NCBI GenBank assembly: GCA_964580495.1
Contig: CAZOKE010000009.1
Location: forward strand, 1 to 33,880
Origin: JAIFWV01 sp964580495
GTDB taxonomy: Bacteria > Patescibacteriota > Doudnabacteria > UBA920 > O2-02-FULL-48-8
DNA length: 33,880 bases
Direction: 5' to 3'
The notes beneath the pieces were generated by a model that saw only the letters and a list, made by a program, of their open reading frames with translations, was not told the DNA's origin and did not search any database. Shown one piece after another: positions 21,273-28,559 of the stretch (within the stretch, counting starts at the first letter, position 1; the number at the start of each line of letters is the position of its first letter). The position numbers and the translations under genes were made by a program.

Positions 21273-21329
21273 GTCATCCTGAACGCAGTGAAGGATCTTA
21301 TTTAGATTCTTCGCTCCGCTCAGAATGAC
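21273..21329. repeat. Dispersed repeat with ends GTCATCCTGA / TCAGAATGAC, copy 1
   Basis: A 57-bp unit with imperfectly inverted ends, reading GTCATCCTGAACGCAGTGAA through AAGGATCT and AGATTCTTCGCTCCGCTCAG to AATGAC. A second copy with the same blocks is at 26473-26528. Such units are seen scattered in spacers of many bacterial genomes and probably spread by transposition or as REP-like elements; here it lies between rpsQ and rplN. Confidence 0.7.
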
Positions 21330-21337
21330 CGGTGTTT

Positions 21338-21571
21338 TTAAACTTTTTTAGTCACCACCCAATTAACTGTCTTGGAAATCGGCTTGGATTCTGTAATCTC
21401 GACTTTATCTCCGATTGCCACGTCGGCTAATTCGTTGTGGGCCGGATATTTTTTGGTCACCGTATATCGTTTGTGATATTTGGGGTGGACCTTGACCGAA
21501 CTGACTTTCACGACGACAGTCTTATTCATCTTGGCGCTGGCGACGATGCCAATCATTGTATGCTTACTCAT
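21338..21571 (-). CDS. rpsQ: 30S ribosomal protein S17
   Basis: The frame is open upstream, but the start at 21571 (MSKHTMIGIVASAKMNKTVVVKV) matches the family N-terminus and is preceded by AGGAATAAT; 77 residues, the usual length. Other S17 features are HPKYHKRYTVTKKYPAHNE and GDKVEITESKPISKTVNW. The ATG lies 1 nt after the rpmC stop. Confidence 0.96.
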   Translation of the reverse strand: MSKHTMIGIVASAKMNKTVVVKVSSVKVHPKYHKRYTVTKKYPAHNELADVAIGDKVEITESKPISKTVNWVVTKKV

Positions 21572-21572
21572 A

Positions 21573-21761
21573 TTATTCCTGATACTGTTTAAGGATAGTG
21601 AGAATGCGGGCGATGTCTTTGCGGACCTTATGCAGCTCATGGGAATTTTTGACCTCTTTTGAGTGCACTTTGAAATGCAAATCACGCACCTGCTCGCGGA
21701 GACTGGTCAGCTGTCGCATAAGCTCATTCTTATTCTGTTTTCTCAATTCAATCGCCTTCAT
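21573..21761 (-). CDS. rpmC: 50S ribosomal protein L29
   Basis: The start at 21761 (MKAIELRKQNKNELMRQL) has AGGA five bases upstream and gives 62 residues, matching L29; the reading frame opens 7 codons earlier with an extra MNYELGI encoded by a GAATTATGAATT repeat unit, probably not translated. The helical hairpin with KEVKNSHELHKVRKDIARILTIL (about 37-59) is the L29 signature. L29 borders the exit tunnel and is a contact point for nascent-chain factors. Confidence 0.92.
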   Translation of the reverse strand: MKAIELRKQNKNELMRQLTSLREQVRDLHFKVHSKEVKNSHELHKVRKDIARILTILKQYQE

Positions 21762-21783
21762 AATTCCTAATTCATAATTCAAC

Positions 21784-22197
21784 CTAAATTTGGTTCCTTA
21801 ATACAAATTTAGTTTTAATCGGAAGCTTGTGGGAAGCCAAGCGCATTGCTTCAGTGGCTTGGACTTGGGTCACGCCGTCCATTTCAAATAAAATCCTGCC
21901 TTTTTGGACAACGGCGACGAAGTGGTCCACAGCGCCTTTGCCGGCGCCCATTGGGGATTCATTGCCGTGAGACGTTATGGATTTATCCGGGAAAATGCGA
22001 ATCCAGACTTTGCCGCCGCGCTGAATGTACCTGGTCATGGCGCGCCGGGCCGCTTCGATCTGTCTTGAGGTCACCCAGGAATTTTCCATGGCTTTGAGGC
22101 CAAAAGAGCCGAACGCGACGAAATTGCCGGACATGGCTTTGCCTTTGGACTTTCCTCTGTGATGCTTGCGGTGTTTAACTTTCTTAGGGATTAACAT
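21784..22197 (-). CDS. rplP: 50S ribosomal protein L16
   Basis: 137 residues, normal length. MLIPKKVKHRKHHRGKSKGKA, FGSFGLKAMENSWVTSRQIEAARRAMTRYIQRGGKVWIRIFPDKSIT and ESPMGAGKGAVDHFVAVVQKGRILFEM are diagnostic of L16, which contacts the A-site tRNA elbow. It lies between rpsC and rpmC as in the standard S10 operon. Confidence 0.97.
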   Translation of the reverse strand: MLIPKKVKHRKHHRGKSKGKAMSGNFVAFGSFGLKAMENSWVTSRQIEAARRAMTRYIQRGGKVWIRIFPDKSITSHGNESPMGAGKGAVDHFVAVVQKGRILFEMDGVTQVQATEAMRLASHKLPIKTKFVLRNQI

Positions 22198-22232
22198 AAA
22201 TGTTTAAATTAAAATGAAAAAGTGAAGATCTT

Positions 22233-22889
22233 TTAAACTTTCAATTTTTCCTTTTTACTTTCAAATACTTCGCCTTTGTTTATCCAAACCCGAATCCCAA
22301 TCGTGCCGTAGGTCGTGAATGCCGTGACGCGGGCGAATTCTATGTTGGCGCGCAATGTATGAAGCGGAAGTTTGCCCTTGAACAATCGTTCCGAGCGGGC
22401 AATTTCAGCGCCGCCCAAGCGCCCTTTGCATTCAATCTTTACGCCCAAAGCGCCGGCATCCATAACTTTCTCAATTGCCTGCTTCATGGCGCGGCGGAAA
22501 GCGATGCGCTTTTCGATTTGATCCGATATGTCTTGCGCCACGACTTGGGCTTGCAAATTGACATCTTTGACTTCTTCAATGTTTATTTTTAAATCCATTT
22601 TCTGGCTTAGGGCCTTGTTGATCTTCTTCTTCAAAGTTTCGATCCCCTCGCCGCCTTTGCCGATGATCATGCCCGGCTTAGTTGTTTTTACTGTCACCGT
22701 AATGGTTTTGTTGAACCGTTCGATGTCGATGCGGACCAGGCCGGCTTTCTTCAATTCATTCGCCAGGAAAGAGCGGATCCGGGTGTCTTCCTGCAGGTAC
22801 TTCGAAAAATCGTTCTTGGAAAGCCATCGGGATTTCCAAGTGTCAGTGATGTTCAGTCTTAAGCTGTTTGCATTTACTTTCTGACCCAT
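22233..22889 (-). CDS. rpsC: 30S ribosomal protein S3
   Basis: 218 residues. It begins MGQKVNANSLRLNITDTWKSRW, has the KH domain with KPGMIIGKGGEGIETLKKKI (71-90) and the C-terminal domain GALGVKIECKGRLGGAEIARSE. S3 lines the mRNA entry channel. The ATG is 1 nt after the rplV stop. Confidence 0.97.
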   Translation of the reverse strand: MGQKVNANSLRLNITDTWKSRWLSKNDFSKYLQEDTRIRSFLANELKKAGLVRIDIERFNKTITVTVKTTKPGMIIGKGGEGIETLKKKINKALSQKMDLKINIEEVKDVNLQAQVVAQDISDQIEKRIAFRRAMKQAIEKVMDAGALGVKIECKGRLGGAEIARSERLFKGKLPLHTLRANIEFARVTAFTTYGTIGIRVWINKGEVFESKKEKLKV

Positions 22890-22890
22890 A

Positions 22891-23508
22891 TTATTGTCCT
22901 GATTTACGGTTAAATAATCTTCGCTTTAAGCTAATCTTCGATTGCTTATGCTTCTCTTCCGATCGCGGCGCGCCTTTGGGCTGCGACTGCGTTTTATCGG
23001 TTTTGCCTTCCGCAACTTCCGCATCGTGGTCATGCTTGTGCTCTTCAGTTTTGGCTGATTTGCCGGGACGAATCGCTGCAAAAATTGACCTGGACGATTT
23101 GCGCTTATGCTGTTTGCGTTCTTCCAAAATAAGATTGATGTGGCTGGAACGCTTATGGATGGCGCCGGCCCGCCCTTGGGCTCGCGGCTTGTAGCGCATG
23201 AGCACCGGGCCGCCGTCTACGGTAACGGTATGTATAAATAAATCTTCTTTCCGGATATTAAAATTGTGGACAGCATTGGCAACTGCTGAATTGATAAGTT
23301 TGGCCAAAGGCAGTGCGGCTTTCTTTGACGAAAACTGCAATTGCTCCAAAGCCAAATCCACGGGCTCGCGCCTAACCATATCCGCGACCAAACGGAGCTT
23401 GCGCGGGCTCATCTGGATGAACCGGGCGGAAGCGCGGACAAGCTTAACAGAGCTGGCTTTTTCAGCGGCTTTGGTCGTATTAGGTTTTGTAGCAGTTGTC
23501 TGAGGCAT
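22891..23508 (-). CDS. rplV: 50S ribosomal protein L22 with long C-terminal extension
   Basis: 205 residues, against about 110 for typical L22. The core (about 22-131) has SARFIQMSPRKLRLVADMVR, NSAVANAVHNF and the tunnel-loop end PRAQGRAGAIHKRSSHINLILEE. A Thr/Lys-rich N-terminal extension of about 20 residues and a highly charged C-terminal tail of about 75 residues (rich in Lys, His, Glu, ending KRRLFNRKSGQ) are added. L22 reaches into the exit tunnel and its termini lie near the ribosome surface, so the tail may contact rRNA or a membrane component. Such tails are common in this group but vary in sequence. Confidence 0.95.
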   Translation of the reverse strand: MPQTTATKPNTTKAAEKASSVKLVRASARFIQMSPRKLRLVADMVRREPVDLALEQLQFSSKKAALPLAKLINSAVANAVHNFNIRKEDLFIHTVTVDGGPVLMRYKPRAQGRAGAIHKRSSHINLILEERKQHKRKSSRSIFAAIRPGKSAKTEEHKHDHDAEVAEGKTDKTQSQPKGAPRSEEKHKQSKISLKRRLFNRKSGQ

Positions 23509-23513
23509 AAATT

Positions 23514-23575
23514 TAGCGTTGAGCGTTGAGCGTTCAGCGGGAAGAGACTATACGCTCTACGCTGACCACTGTATG
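23514..23575. repeat. Tandem GCGTTGA units in the rpsS-rplV spacer
   Basis: The spacer carries AGCGTTGAGCGTTGAGCGTT followed by CAGCG and, further right, a partly inverted ACGCTCTACGCTGA. In the transcript it can form a loose hairpin. It is of the dispersed intergenic type; no promoter or terminator is evident. Confidence 0.45.
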
Positions 23576-23911
23576 CTATTTCTTGGGTCCTCCTGGGGCT
23601 GGGGCTGCTGCTGGCTTCTCGGCCGCTGCCGCGGCTTGGGCTTCTTCTTTCGCCATCTTGCCGCCGTGTCTTATAAATTTGCGGGTAGGGGCGAATTCAC
23701 CGAGCTTATGCCCGACCATATTTTCTGTCGGCTTTACCGTAATGTGGGTTTTGCCGTTGTGGACTAAGAAAGTCAGGCCTACCATTTCGGGAAAAATTGT
23801 GGAATCTCGCGACCAGGTCTTGAATTCGATCTTGCTGCCCGGCTTGGCATTCTGAATCCGCTTCCAGAGCTTAGGGTCTATAAACGGTCCTTTTTTTAGT
23901 GATCGTGACAT
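23576..23911 (-). CDS. rpsS: 30S ribosomal protein S19 with Ala/Pro-rich tail
   Basis: 111 residues, about 18 longer than common S19. The core MSRSLKKGPFIDPKLWKRI and LVHNGKTHITVKPTENMVGHKLGEFAPTRKFIRHGGKM is standard; the tail KEEAQAAAAAEKPAAAPAPG is low-complexity. S19 sits in the head of the small subunit. The ATG follows the lipoprotein gene stop by 1 nt (TAATATG), so translation of S19 may depend on ribosomes leaving that inserted gene. Confidence 0.96.
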   Translation of the reverse strand: MSRSLKKGPFIDPKLWKRIQNAKPGSKIEFKTWSRDSTIFPEMVGLTFLVHNGKTHITVKPTENMVGHKLGEFAPTRKFIRHGGKMAKEEAQAAAAAEKPAAAPAPGGPKK

Positions 23912-23912
23912 A

Positions 23913-24854
23913 TTATTTAGTGAATTTAAAAGTTGAAAGAAACGGATCTAAATCGCCTTTATCAATACCGCCGGAAATTAGATATTCAGCTCCATCGTGG
24001 ACTACAAAAACCTGAGTTGAGCCCACATCTCCAAAATGATCAACATACAATTCCTTTGCAGGAACTCCGCTAACTTTAATATCAGTGGTTGAAAAGTCCT
24101 TTACTTGATAATCGGAATTGGCACTCACAGTCTTTTTCCAGTCAGTGTAATATTGGTTGAAAACTTCCGTTAAGCTTCGTTTAGAAGGGGCGTTGACGTT
24201 TACATTATATGACCATTTGGAATCAGGGATTGCTGCAGAAAAGTTTGTTCCAGTTGTTGAGCCATTCGATTGGCTATAACTTGTAACCGTCATATAACCC
24301 GGGTATTGATACTGAAATCCATATTGATCATTGGTGTAAGTTTTCCAATCAGTTGCTTTCAATGTGTGAGCAATCAGATCCGCCTCTTGCCAACCTTCCG
24401 CATAATCATAGTTATAACGCGCTGGAAGAGCAAAAACAAATCTATTACTACGGGACAGCTCGGTTGGTGATATCGGAGCCCCACCTAGACTAATCTTTCC
24501 AGCTGAAACCAAGTACCATTGACCCAAAGTAAAGACCATAACGGGTATATCTTCGTAGTGTTTGGATTCAGTCCAATTTGGGTTTCTATATATAATTTCT
24601 GGGACTTGTTCGATTATCTTTCCCGTCGAAACATCCTTTCCCTGCAAATTTTGGTCTAGTTCTGTCTTCAAATCCCAATCCTTCGGAAAATTTATTGTGA
24701 ATCCATATACATTGTTATATGTACTCTGGACAGTTTCTGAACTATTTTGGGTTGACCCACTCTGATTATTTTGACCATTATTAACACTCGCCTGCTTGTT
24801 GCAGGATGCAGCGATAAGGACCAATGCTGATGTGAGTATTAATAGTTTTTTCAT
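23913..24854 (-). CDS. Putative lipoprotein inserted between rplB and rpsS, 313 aa
   Basis: A signal peptide MKKLLILTSALVLIAASC ends in a lipobox-like AASC (Cys18), followed by a Gln/Asn/Ser-rich linker (19-46), so it is probably exported and lipid-anchored. Two related domains follow: one from about residue 48 (VYGFTINFPKDWDLKT) and one from about 176 (DQYGFQYQYPGYMTV), each with the F-x-(Y/F)P opening of PsbP-like domains. The end FVVHDGAEYLISGGIDKGDLDPFLSTFKFTK resembles the end of the second-domain type. No enzymatic motif is visible. Its location inside the S10 operon is unusual; it may have been carried in with the 24870-24938 palindrome. Confidence 0.8.
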   Translation of the reverse strand: MKKLLILTSALVLIAASCNKQASVNNGQNNQSGSTQNSSETVQSTYNNVYGFTINFPKDWDLKTELDQNLQGKDVSTGKIIEQVPEIIYRNPNWTESKHYEDIPVMVFTLGQWYLVSAGKISLGGAPISPTELSRSNRFVFALPARYNYDYAEGWQEADLIAHTLKATDWKTYTNDQYGFQYQYPGYMTVTSYSQSNGSTTGTNFSAAIPDSKWSYNVNVNAPSKRSLTEVFNQYYTDWKKTVSANSDYQVKDFSTTDIKVSGVPAKELYVDHFGDVGSTQVFVVHDGAEYLISGGIDKGDLDPFLSTFKFTK

Positions 24855-24870
24855 AATCTCGGATTAGATT

Positions 24871-24938
24871 GCTTCGTCGCACTTCGTGCTCCTCGCAAAT
24901 GCGTAAAATATTTTCGCGCATCTGCGAGGCTGCGAAGC
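24871..24938. repeat. Long imperfect palindrome between rplB and the lipoprotein gene
   Basis: CCTCGCAAATGCG (24891-24903) pairs with CGCATCTGCGAGG (24917-24929), 12 of 13, and the outer GCTTCG (24871-24876) pairs with CGAAGC (24933-24938), with an AT-rich loop. A small GCACTTCGTGC hairpin sits in the left arm. This resembles widespread GCTTCGTCGCACTTCGTGCT-type spacer repeats. It could attenuate transcription into the lipoprotein gene, but no T-tract follows. Confidence 0.6.
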
Positions 24939-24958
24939 GGCCGTGGCAGTCTGTTTAA

Positions 24959-25789
24959 TTATTTTCTTCGTTTAACAATAAATTTCCCGCTTGCTTTTTT
25001 CGGGTTGCGGGTGCGGACCCCCAAAGCATGCTTGCCCCAGGGAGTTTTAGGGTACTTCAAACCGATCGGGTTGTGGCCTTCGCCGCCACCATGCGGGTGG
25101 TCAATCGGGTTCATAGCTTTGCCTCGGACTTGCGGGCGGCGTCCCATGTGGCGGACTCGTCCGGCCTTGCCGATACGGACATACATCCAATCGGTGTTAG
25201 AAACTTGGCCGACAGTAGCATACGCATTGGAAGCAACTTTGCGGATTTCTCCGGAAGGCATTTTCAAGGAAATATAATCCGGTTCGGAACTCTGGATAAT
25301 AGCATAAGTTCCAGCGGACCTGGCAATGACTCCGCCGCGTCCCGCGACCAATTCAATGTTATGGACATTGGTGCCCACGGGAATATTTTTGAGCATCATG
25401 CGGTTGCCCGGTTTGATGTCGGCGCGTTCGGCAGTCATAAGCGTCTCGCCGACTTTGATTCCGTCCGGAGCCAATATATAGCGCTTTTCGCCGTCTTTAT
25501 ATGCCAAAAGAGAAATAAACGCGCTTCGTCCCGGATCGTATTCCAGAGTCTGGACTTTCGCTGGGATATTCATCTTCTCGCGCACAAAGTCAACAACTCG
25601 GACTTTGAGCTTAGCTCCGCCGCCGCGGTGGCGAATTGTAATCTTGCCTTGGTTGTTGCGGCCAGCAGAATTTTTAAAAGACACAACCAATGACCGTGGT
25701 GTGGCCACATTTTTCCGCAACACCGAATAATCCGTAACTGAGTGGATTCGGCGTCCCGCTGAAGTTGGTTTGTAGATCTTAATCGCCAT
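24959..25789 (-). CDS. rplB: 50S ribosomal protein L2
   Basis: 276 residues, normal length. MAIKIYKPTSAGRRIHSVTDYSVL, GRNNQGKITIRHRGGGAKLKVRVVDF, MLKNIPVGTNVHNIELVAGRGG and the peptidyl-transferase-centre loop NPIDHPHGGGEGHNPIG (with the critical His in HPHGGG) are all present. L2 is required for subunit association and peptidyl transfer. Confidence 0.98.
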   Translation of the reverse strand: MAIKIYKPTSAGRRIHSVTDYSVLRKNVATPRSLVVSFKNSAGRNNQGKITIRHRGGGAKLKVRVVDFVREKMNIPAKVQTLEYDPGRSAFISLLAYKDGEKRYILAPDGIKVGETLMTAERADIKPGNRMMLKNIPVGTNVHNIELVAGRGGVIARSAGTYAIIQSSEPDYISLKMPSGEIRKVASNAYATVGQVSNTDWMYVRIGKAGRVRHMGRRPQVRGKAMNPIDHPHGGGEGHNPIGLKYPKTPWGKHALGVRTRNPKKASGKFIVKRRK

Positions 25790-25804
25790 AATTTCTTCCT
25801 ATCC

Positions 25805-25909
25805 ATCCCGGACTTGATCCGGGATCCACTACTTAGTTAACATCCAATTGGTCAAGTAAGACCTATTTGATATTAATTGTTGTAGTAGATTCCAGCTTTC
25901 GCTGGAATG
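25805..25909. repeat. Two short dispersed palindromes in the rplW-rplB spacer
   Basis: ATCCCGGA-CTTGA-TCCGGGAT (25805-25825) and ATTCCAGC-TTTC-GCTGGAAT (25890-25909) are perfect 8-bp hairpins, 64 bp apart, in a 128-bp spacer inside the ribosomal operon. Both are of the kind found repeatedly in spacers of unrelated bacteria. The region between them (25826-25889) is AT-rich with no ORF. Confidence 0.6.
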
Positions 25910-25917
25910 GTTATTTT

Positions 25918-26331
25918 TTAAACGCCTTCTGCCAATCCGGCGATTCTCTCGCCGTCTTTTAATGTCACGTAAGCTTTCTTCCAGGCCGAGGTCATGCCGG
26001 TGGTGCGTCCCACCCGGCGGGCTTTGCCGGGATTTTTGACGATGTTAACGCTGATCACATGCACATCATAAACTTTTTCGATGGCCTTTTTAACTTCCAG
26101 CTTGTTAGTATTTGAAGCAATTCGGAATACATATCGTCCCGTGGTAGACATGGCATTGCTTTTTTCGGAAAGGTGGTAATTGTGGAGTACATGGTGAGCG
26201 TGGCCGGTATCTTCCTTTAACTTCACATCTTTCCGATCTTCTTTAGGAGCTTCCTGGACCATGTCCAAAACATTCTCTTCTTTCGGAGCTTTCTTCTTCT
26301 TATCTTCTTTTTTGCCGCCAAATAGTGCCAT
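25918..26331 (-). CDS. rplW: 50S ribosomal protein L23 with charged N-terminal extension
   Basis: Start chosen at 26331 (MALFGGKKEDKKKK) because the longer frame runs into spacer repeats; 137 residues. The first 50 residues are an unusual Lys/Glu-rich extension; the L23 core starts at HNYHLSEKSNAMSTTGRYVFRI and includes KKAIEKVYDVHVISVNIVKNPGKARRVGR. L23 is the docking site for trigger factor and SRP at the tunnel exit. The ribosome binding site is unclear: GGAGG is present but about 20 nt from this ATG, so the true start may differ slightly. Confidence 0.93.
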   Translation of the reverse strand: MALFGGKKEDKKKKAPKEENVLDMVQEAPKEDRKDVKLKEDTGHAHHVLHNYHLSEKSNAMSTTGRYVFRIASNTNKLEVKKAIEKVYDVHVISVNIVKNPGKARRVGRTTGMTSAWKKAYVTLKDGERIAGLAEGV

Positions 26332-26409
26332 ATCGTCGTAAATTGGTCGTACCTCCGCCTGAATTTTGCTTCGCAAAATTTCTGGCTCCGGTCGACTTAC
26401 TACTCCTCT

Positions 26410-26461
26410 CGAAAAAATTGTTCTCGTCCGCCGGCTGGCGGACTGCGACTCAATTTTTTCG
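26410..26461. repeat. Two-level palindrome between rplD and rplW
   Basis: Outer arms CGAAAAAATTG (26410-26420) and CAATTTTTTCG (26451-26461) are perfect; inside, GTCCGCC-GGCT-GGCGGAC (26426-26443) is a second perfect hairpin. In leftward RNA the inner GC hairpin is followed, nine bases on, by a U-run, so it could act as a partial terminator within the operon. The inner motif nearly repeats at 28582-28595. Confidence 0.65.
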
Positions 26462-26472
26462 GTTTTAGTCTA

Positions 26473-26528
26473 TCATCCTGACCGCAGGGAAGGATCTATA
26501 AAAGATTCTTCGCTTCGCTCAGAATGAC
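26473..26528. repeat. Dispersed repeat with ends TCATCCTGA / TCAGAATGAC, copy 2
   Basis: Same block order as the unit at 21273-21329 (CATCCTGA, GCAG-GAAGGATCT, AGATTCTTCGCT, CGCTCAGAATGAC), here between rplW and the rplD stop codon. Two copies in 5 kb inside one ribosomal operon show it inserts into spacers without harming the genes. Confidence 0.7.
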
Positions 26529-26536
26529 AGAATTGT

Positions 26537-27172
26537 TTACTTTAAATAGGTTTTTTCAATTACTTCAAAGCCGTCTTTGGTAAAAATCGGGTTGTACTGC
26601 AAAAGGTCAACCAAGTTCAGCTGGTTCGCCATCAAAACTTTCGCATTCGGCAGGTTCCGGGCGGCTCGCTCGACTTCTTTGTTGTGCGATCCCAAAACAA
26701 GCACAAATTTTTTGCCCAAGCCGGCGTTTTCAGCGATTCGGGACAGCATCCCTGAAAGTTCTTTGGTCTTAGCTACTGTTTCAAGCTTGTCTACAACCGC
26801 TAATTTATTGTCTCGGACTTTATCGGTTAAAACGGTAAACAAAGCTTTGCGGAAAGCGCTGCGGTTCAGTTTGACAGACCAATCAATCTCGTTTCGCGGG
26901 CCAAAGGTGATTCCGCCGTGCCGCCAAATTGGAGAACGGACGGATCCCGCGCGGGCCCGGCCGGTGCCTTTTTGCTTCCAAGGTTTTTTCCCGCTGCCGG
27001 CGACTTCGCCACGATTTTTGGTGTGTGCTATAGAACGGCGGGAATTATTGCGCTGGGCGCGAACAGCCTGGTGCACCAAATTTGCATCAAGTTTTTCCAA
27101 TCCGAAAATATTTGGATTGAGATCCATATCGGATACTTTTTCGCCTGCTTGGTTATAGACTGCGGTCTTCAT
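26537..27172 (-). CDS. rplD: 50S ribosomal protein L4
   Basis: Start chosen at 27172 (MKTAVYNQAGEKVSDMDLN), giving 211 residues as usual for L4; the 18-codon longer frame lacks a credible start. The rRNA-binding loop RSIAHTKNRGEVAGSGKKPWKQKGTGRARAGSVRSPIWRHGG is typical. In enteric bacteria L4 represses the S10 operon; a counterpart leader structure could not be identified here. It is separated from rplC by the inserted phosphodiesterase gene. Confidence 0.96.
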   Translation of the reverse strand: MKTAVYNQAGEKVSDMDLNPNIFGLEKLDANLVHQAVRAQRNNSRRSIAHTKNRGEVAGSGKKPWKQKGTGRARAGSVRSPIWRHGGITFGPRNEIDWSVKLNRSAFRKALFTVLTDKVRDNKLAVVDKLETVAKTKELSGMLSRIAENAGLGKKFVLVLGSHNKEVERAARNLPNAKVLMANQLNLVDLLQYNPIFTKDGFEVIEKTYLK

Positions 27173-27237
27173 AAAATTTCTTTGGAGCGAGGATAATAAT
27201 TTTTTAAAGGACACGAAGGCTTTCAATGCCTGAGACT

Positions 27238-27939
27238 TTAGTCCGCATCAGCGGACGTGTCCTGAAAAAAATTTTTATCCAAGCGGAACATTTCCGGGTA
27301 ATCGGTGAAAATTCCATCGACTCCCAGTTTCTTCATTCGTTCGTAATCGTTTTGGCTGTTTGGAACCCAGACATAAATCTTTCGCTTTGCCAATCTCAAC
27401 AGAGCCATTATTGGTGCCGATACGATTGAGAATTTCGGATGGATTGAATACAAATCCAATTTCTTAGCAAAGTATCTCGCCAAGGCAATCATATGGAATC
27501 TTTTGATTCCAATTATGAGCGCTAAACGAATATTTCCATCCAAAGTTCTAAATTCCTTCAGAATTTCCGGGTAAAACGAGGAAATCAGAACTTTGTGCGG
27601 AAAATTTTTAATTTTATTCAATACTTTAGCTTCAATGCCGTGCACTTTGATTTCTAAATTCAAATCAGTGTGGACCTGTGCGAGCACTTCATCCAGGGTA
27701 GGAATCTCGCGGCCGATAGATATAGCTTTGAGGTCTGCCAAATTCATGTGTACCACAGCTTTATCAATTCCGAACAATCTTTTCAAACTATGATCATGGA
27801 AGATTACCAGCTCGCCATCTTTGGATTCGCGGACATCCATTTCGATCATATCGACATTCAACTCTTCTGCTTTTTTAAAAGAACGAATCGTATTCTCAGG
27901 CTCCGTCCCCGAAGCTCCTCTATGAGCGATGACCAGCAT
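27238..27939 (-). CDS. Glycerophosphodiester phosphodiesterase inside the S10 operon
   Basis: A 233-residue GDPD-family TIM barrel. It has the signature AHRGASGTEPENT (5-17; His6 and Arg7 catalytic), IEMDVRESKDGELVIFHDH (32-50; Glu33 and Asp35 metal ligands, His48 general acid) and LEIKVHG. The family hydrolyses glycerophosphodiesters to glycerol 3-phosphate and an alcohol. There is no signal peptide, so it is cytosolic. The ATG lies 1 nt after the rplC stop, and a 65-nt gap leads to rplD, so it is transcribed with ribosomal proteins. That location is unusual; phospholipid scavenging from a host or neighbour is a plausible role but is inference. Confidence 0.9.
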   Translation of the reverse strand: MLVIAHRGASGTEPENTIRSFKKAEELNVDMIEMDVRESKDGELVIFHDHSLKRLFGIDKAVVHMNLADLKAISIGREIPTLDEVLAQVHTDLNLEIKVHGIEAKVLNKIKNFPHKVLISSFYPEILKEFRTLDGNIRLALIIGIKRFHMIALARYFAKKLDLYSIHPKFSIVSAPIMALLRLAKRKIYVWVPNSQNDYERMKKLGVDGIFTDYPEMFRLDKNFFQDTSADAD

Positions 27940-27940
27940 T

Positions 27941-28546
27941 TTACTTTCCCGCTAACTGTATTTTGACAATTCCGCCATTGGCTCCTGGTACCGCACCTTT
28001 TACGGCAATCAAATTTCTTTTGGCATCAATTTCCACAACTTCCAAATTCTTTACAGTTCGAGTTCCCGCCATATGACCGGCCATGCGCAAGCCCTTGCGA
28101 ACGTGCTGCGGGAAGCGGCCGCCGATTGCGCCGACTGCGCGAGGATGATCGTGCCCGTGGGACATCGGGGCCCCGTGGAAACCATGCCGTTTGATCGGGC
28201 CGGCAAACCCCCGGCCTTTCATCTCGCCTGTAACTTTGACCTTGTCGCCGACGGCAAACGTGTCGACTTTAATTTCCTGGCCGCGTGAAAATTTAGATGA
28301 ATCGTCCACTCGAAATTCGATAAGCTTGGCGAAATTTCCCAGATCTTTCGTATGCCCGGCCAAAGCTTTGGTGGCTTTCTTTCTTCGCCCGAATCCGACC
28401 TGGACTGCCTGATATTTGTCTTTTTCGGCGGTGCGGATTTGCGTGACTTTGTTCGGAGCTACCTTCAAAATGGTAACAGGAACAACTTTACCGTCTTTGG
28501 TAAAGATTTGCGACATTTGCAGTTTTTCAGCGATGAGGAATTTCAT
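27941..28546 (-). CDS. rplC: 50S ribosomal protein L3
   Basis: 201 residues. Features are MKFLIAEKLQMSQIFTKDGKVVPVTILKV, the KGRGFAGPIKRHGFHGAPMSHGHDHPRAVGAIGG peptidyl-transferase-proximal loop and FPQHVRKGLRMAGHMAGTRTVKNLEVV. The 124-nt spacer separating it from rpsJ contains a large palindrome. Confidence 0.97.
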   Translation of the reverse strand: MKFLIAEKLQMSQIFTKDGKVVPVTILKVAPNKVTQIRTAEKDKYQAVQVGFGRRKKATKALAGHTKDLGNFAKLIEFRVDDSSKFSRGQEIKVDTFAVGDKVKVTGEMKGRGFAGPIKRHGFHGAPMSHGHDHPRAVGAIGGRFPQHVRKGLRMAGHMAGTRTVKNLEVVEIDAKRNLIAVKGAVPGANGGIVKIQLAGK

Positions 28547-28559
28547 AATCCTAATAAAA

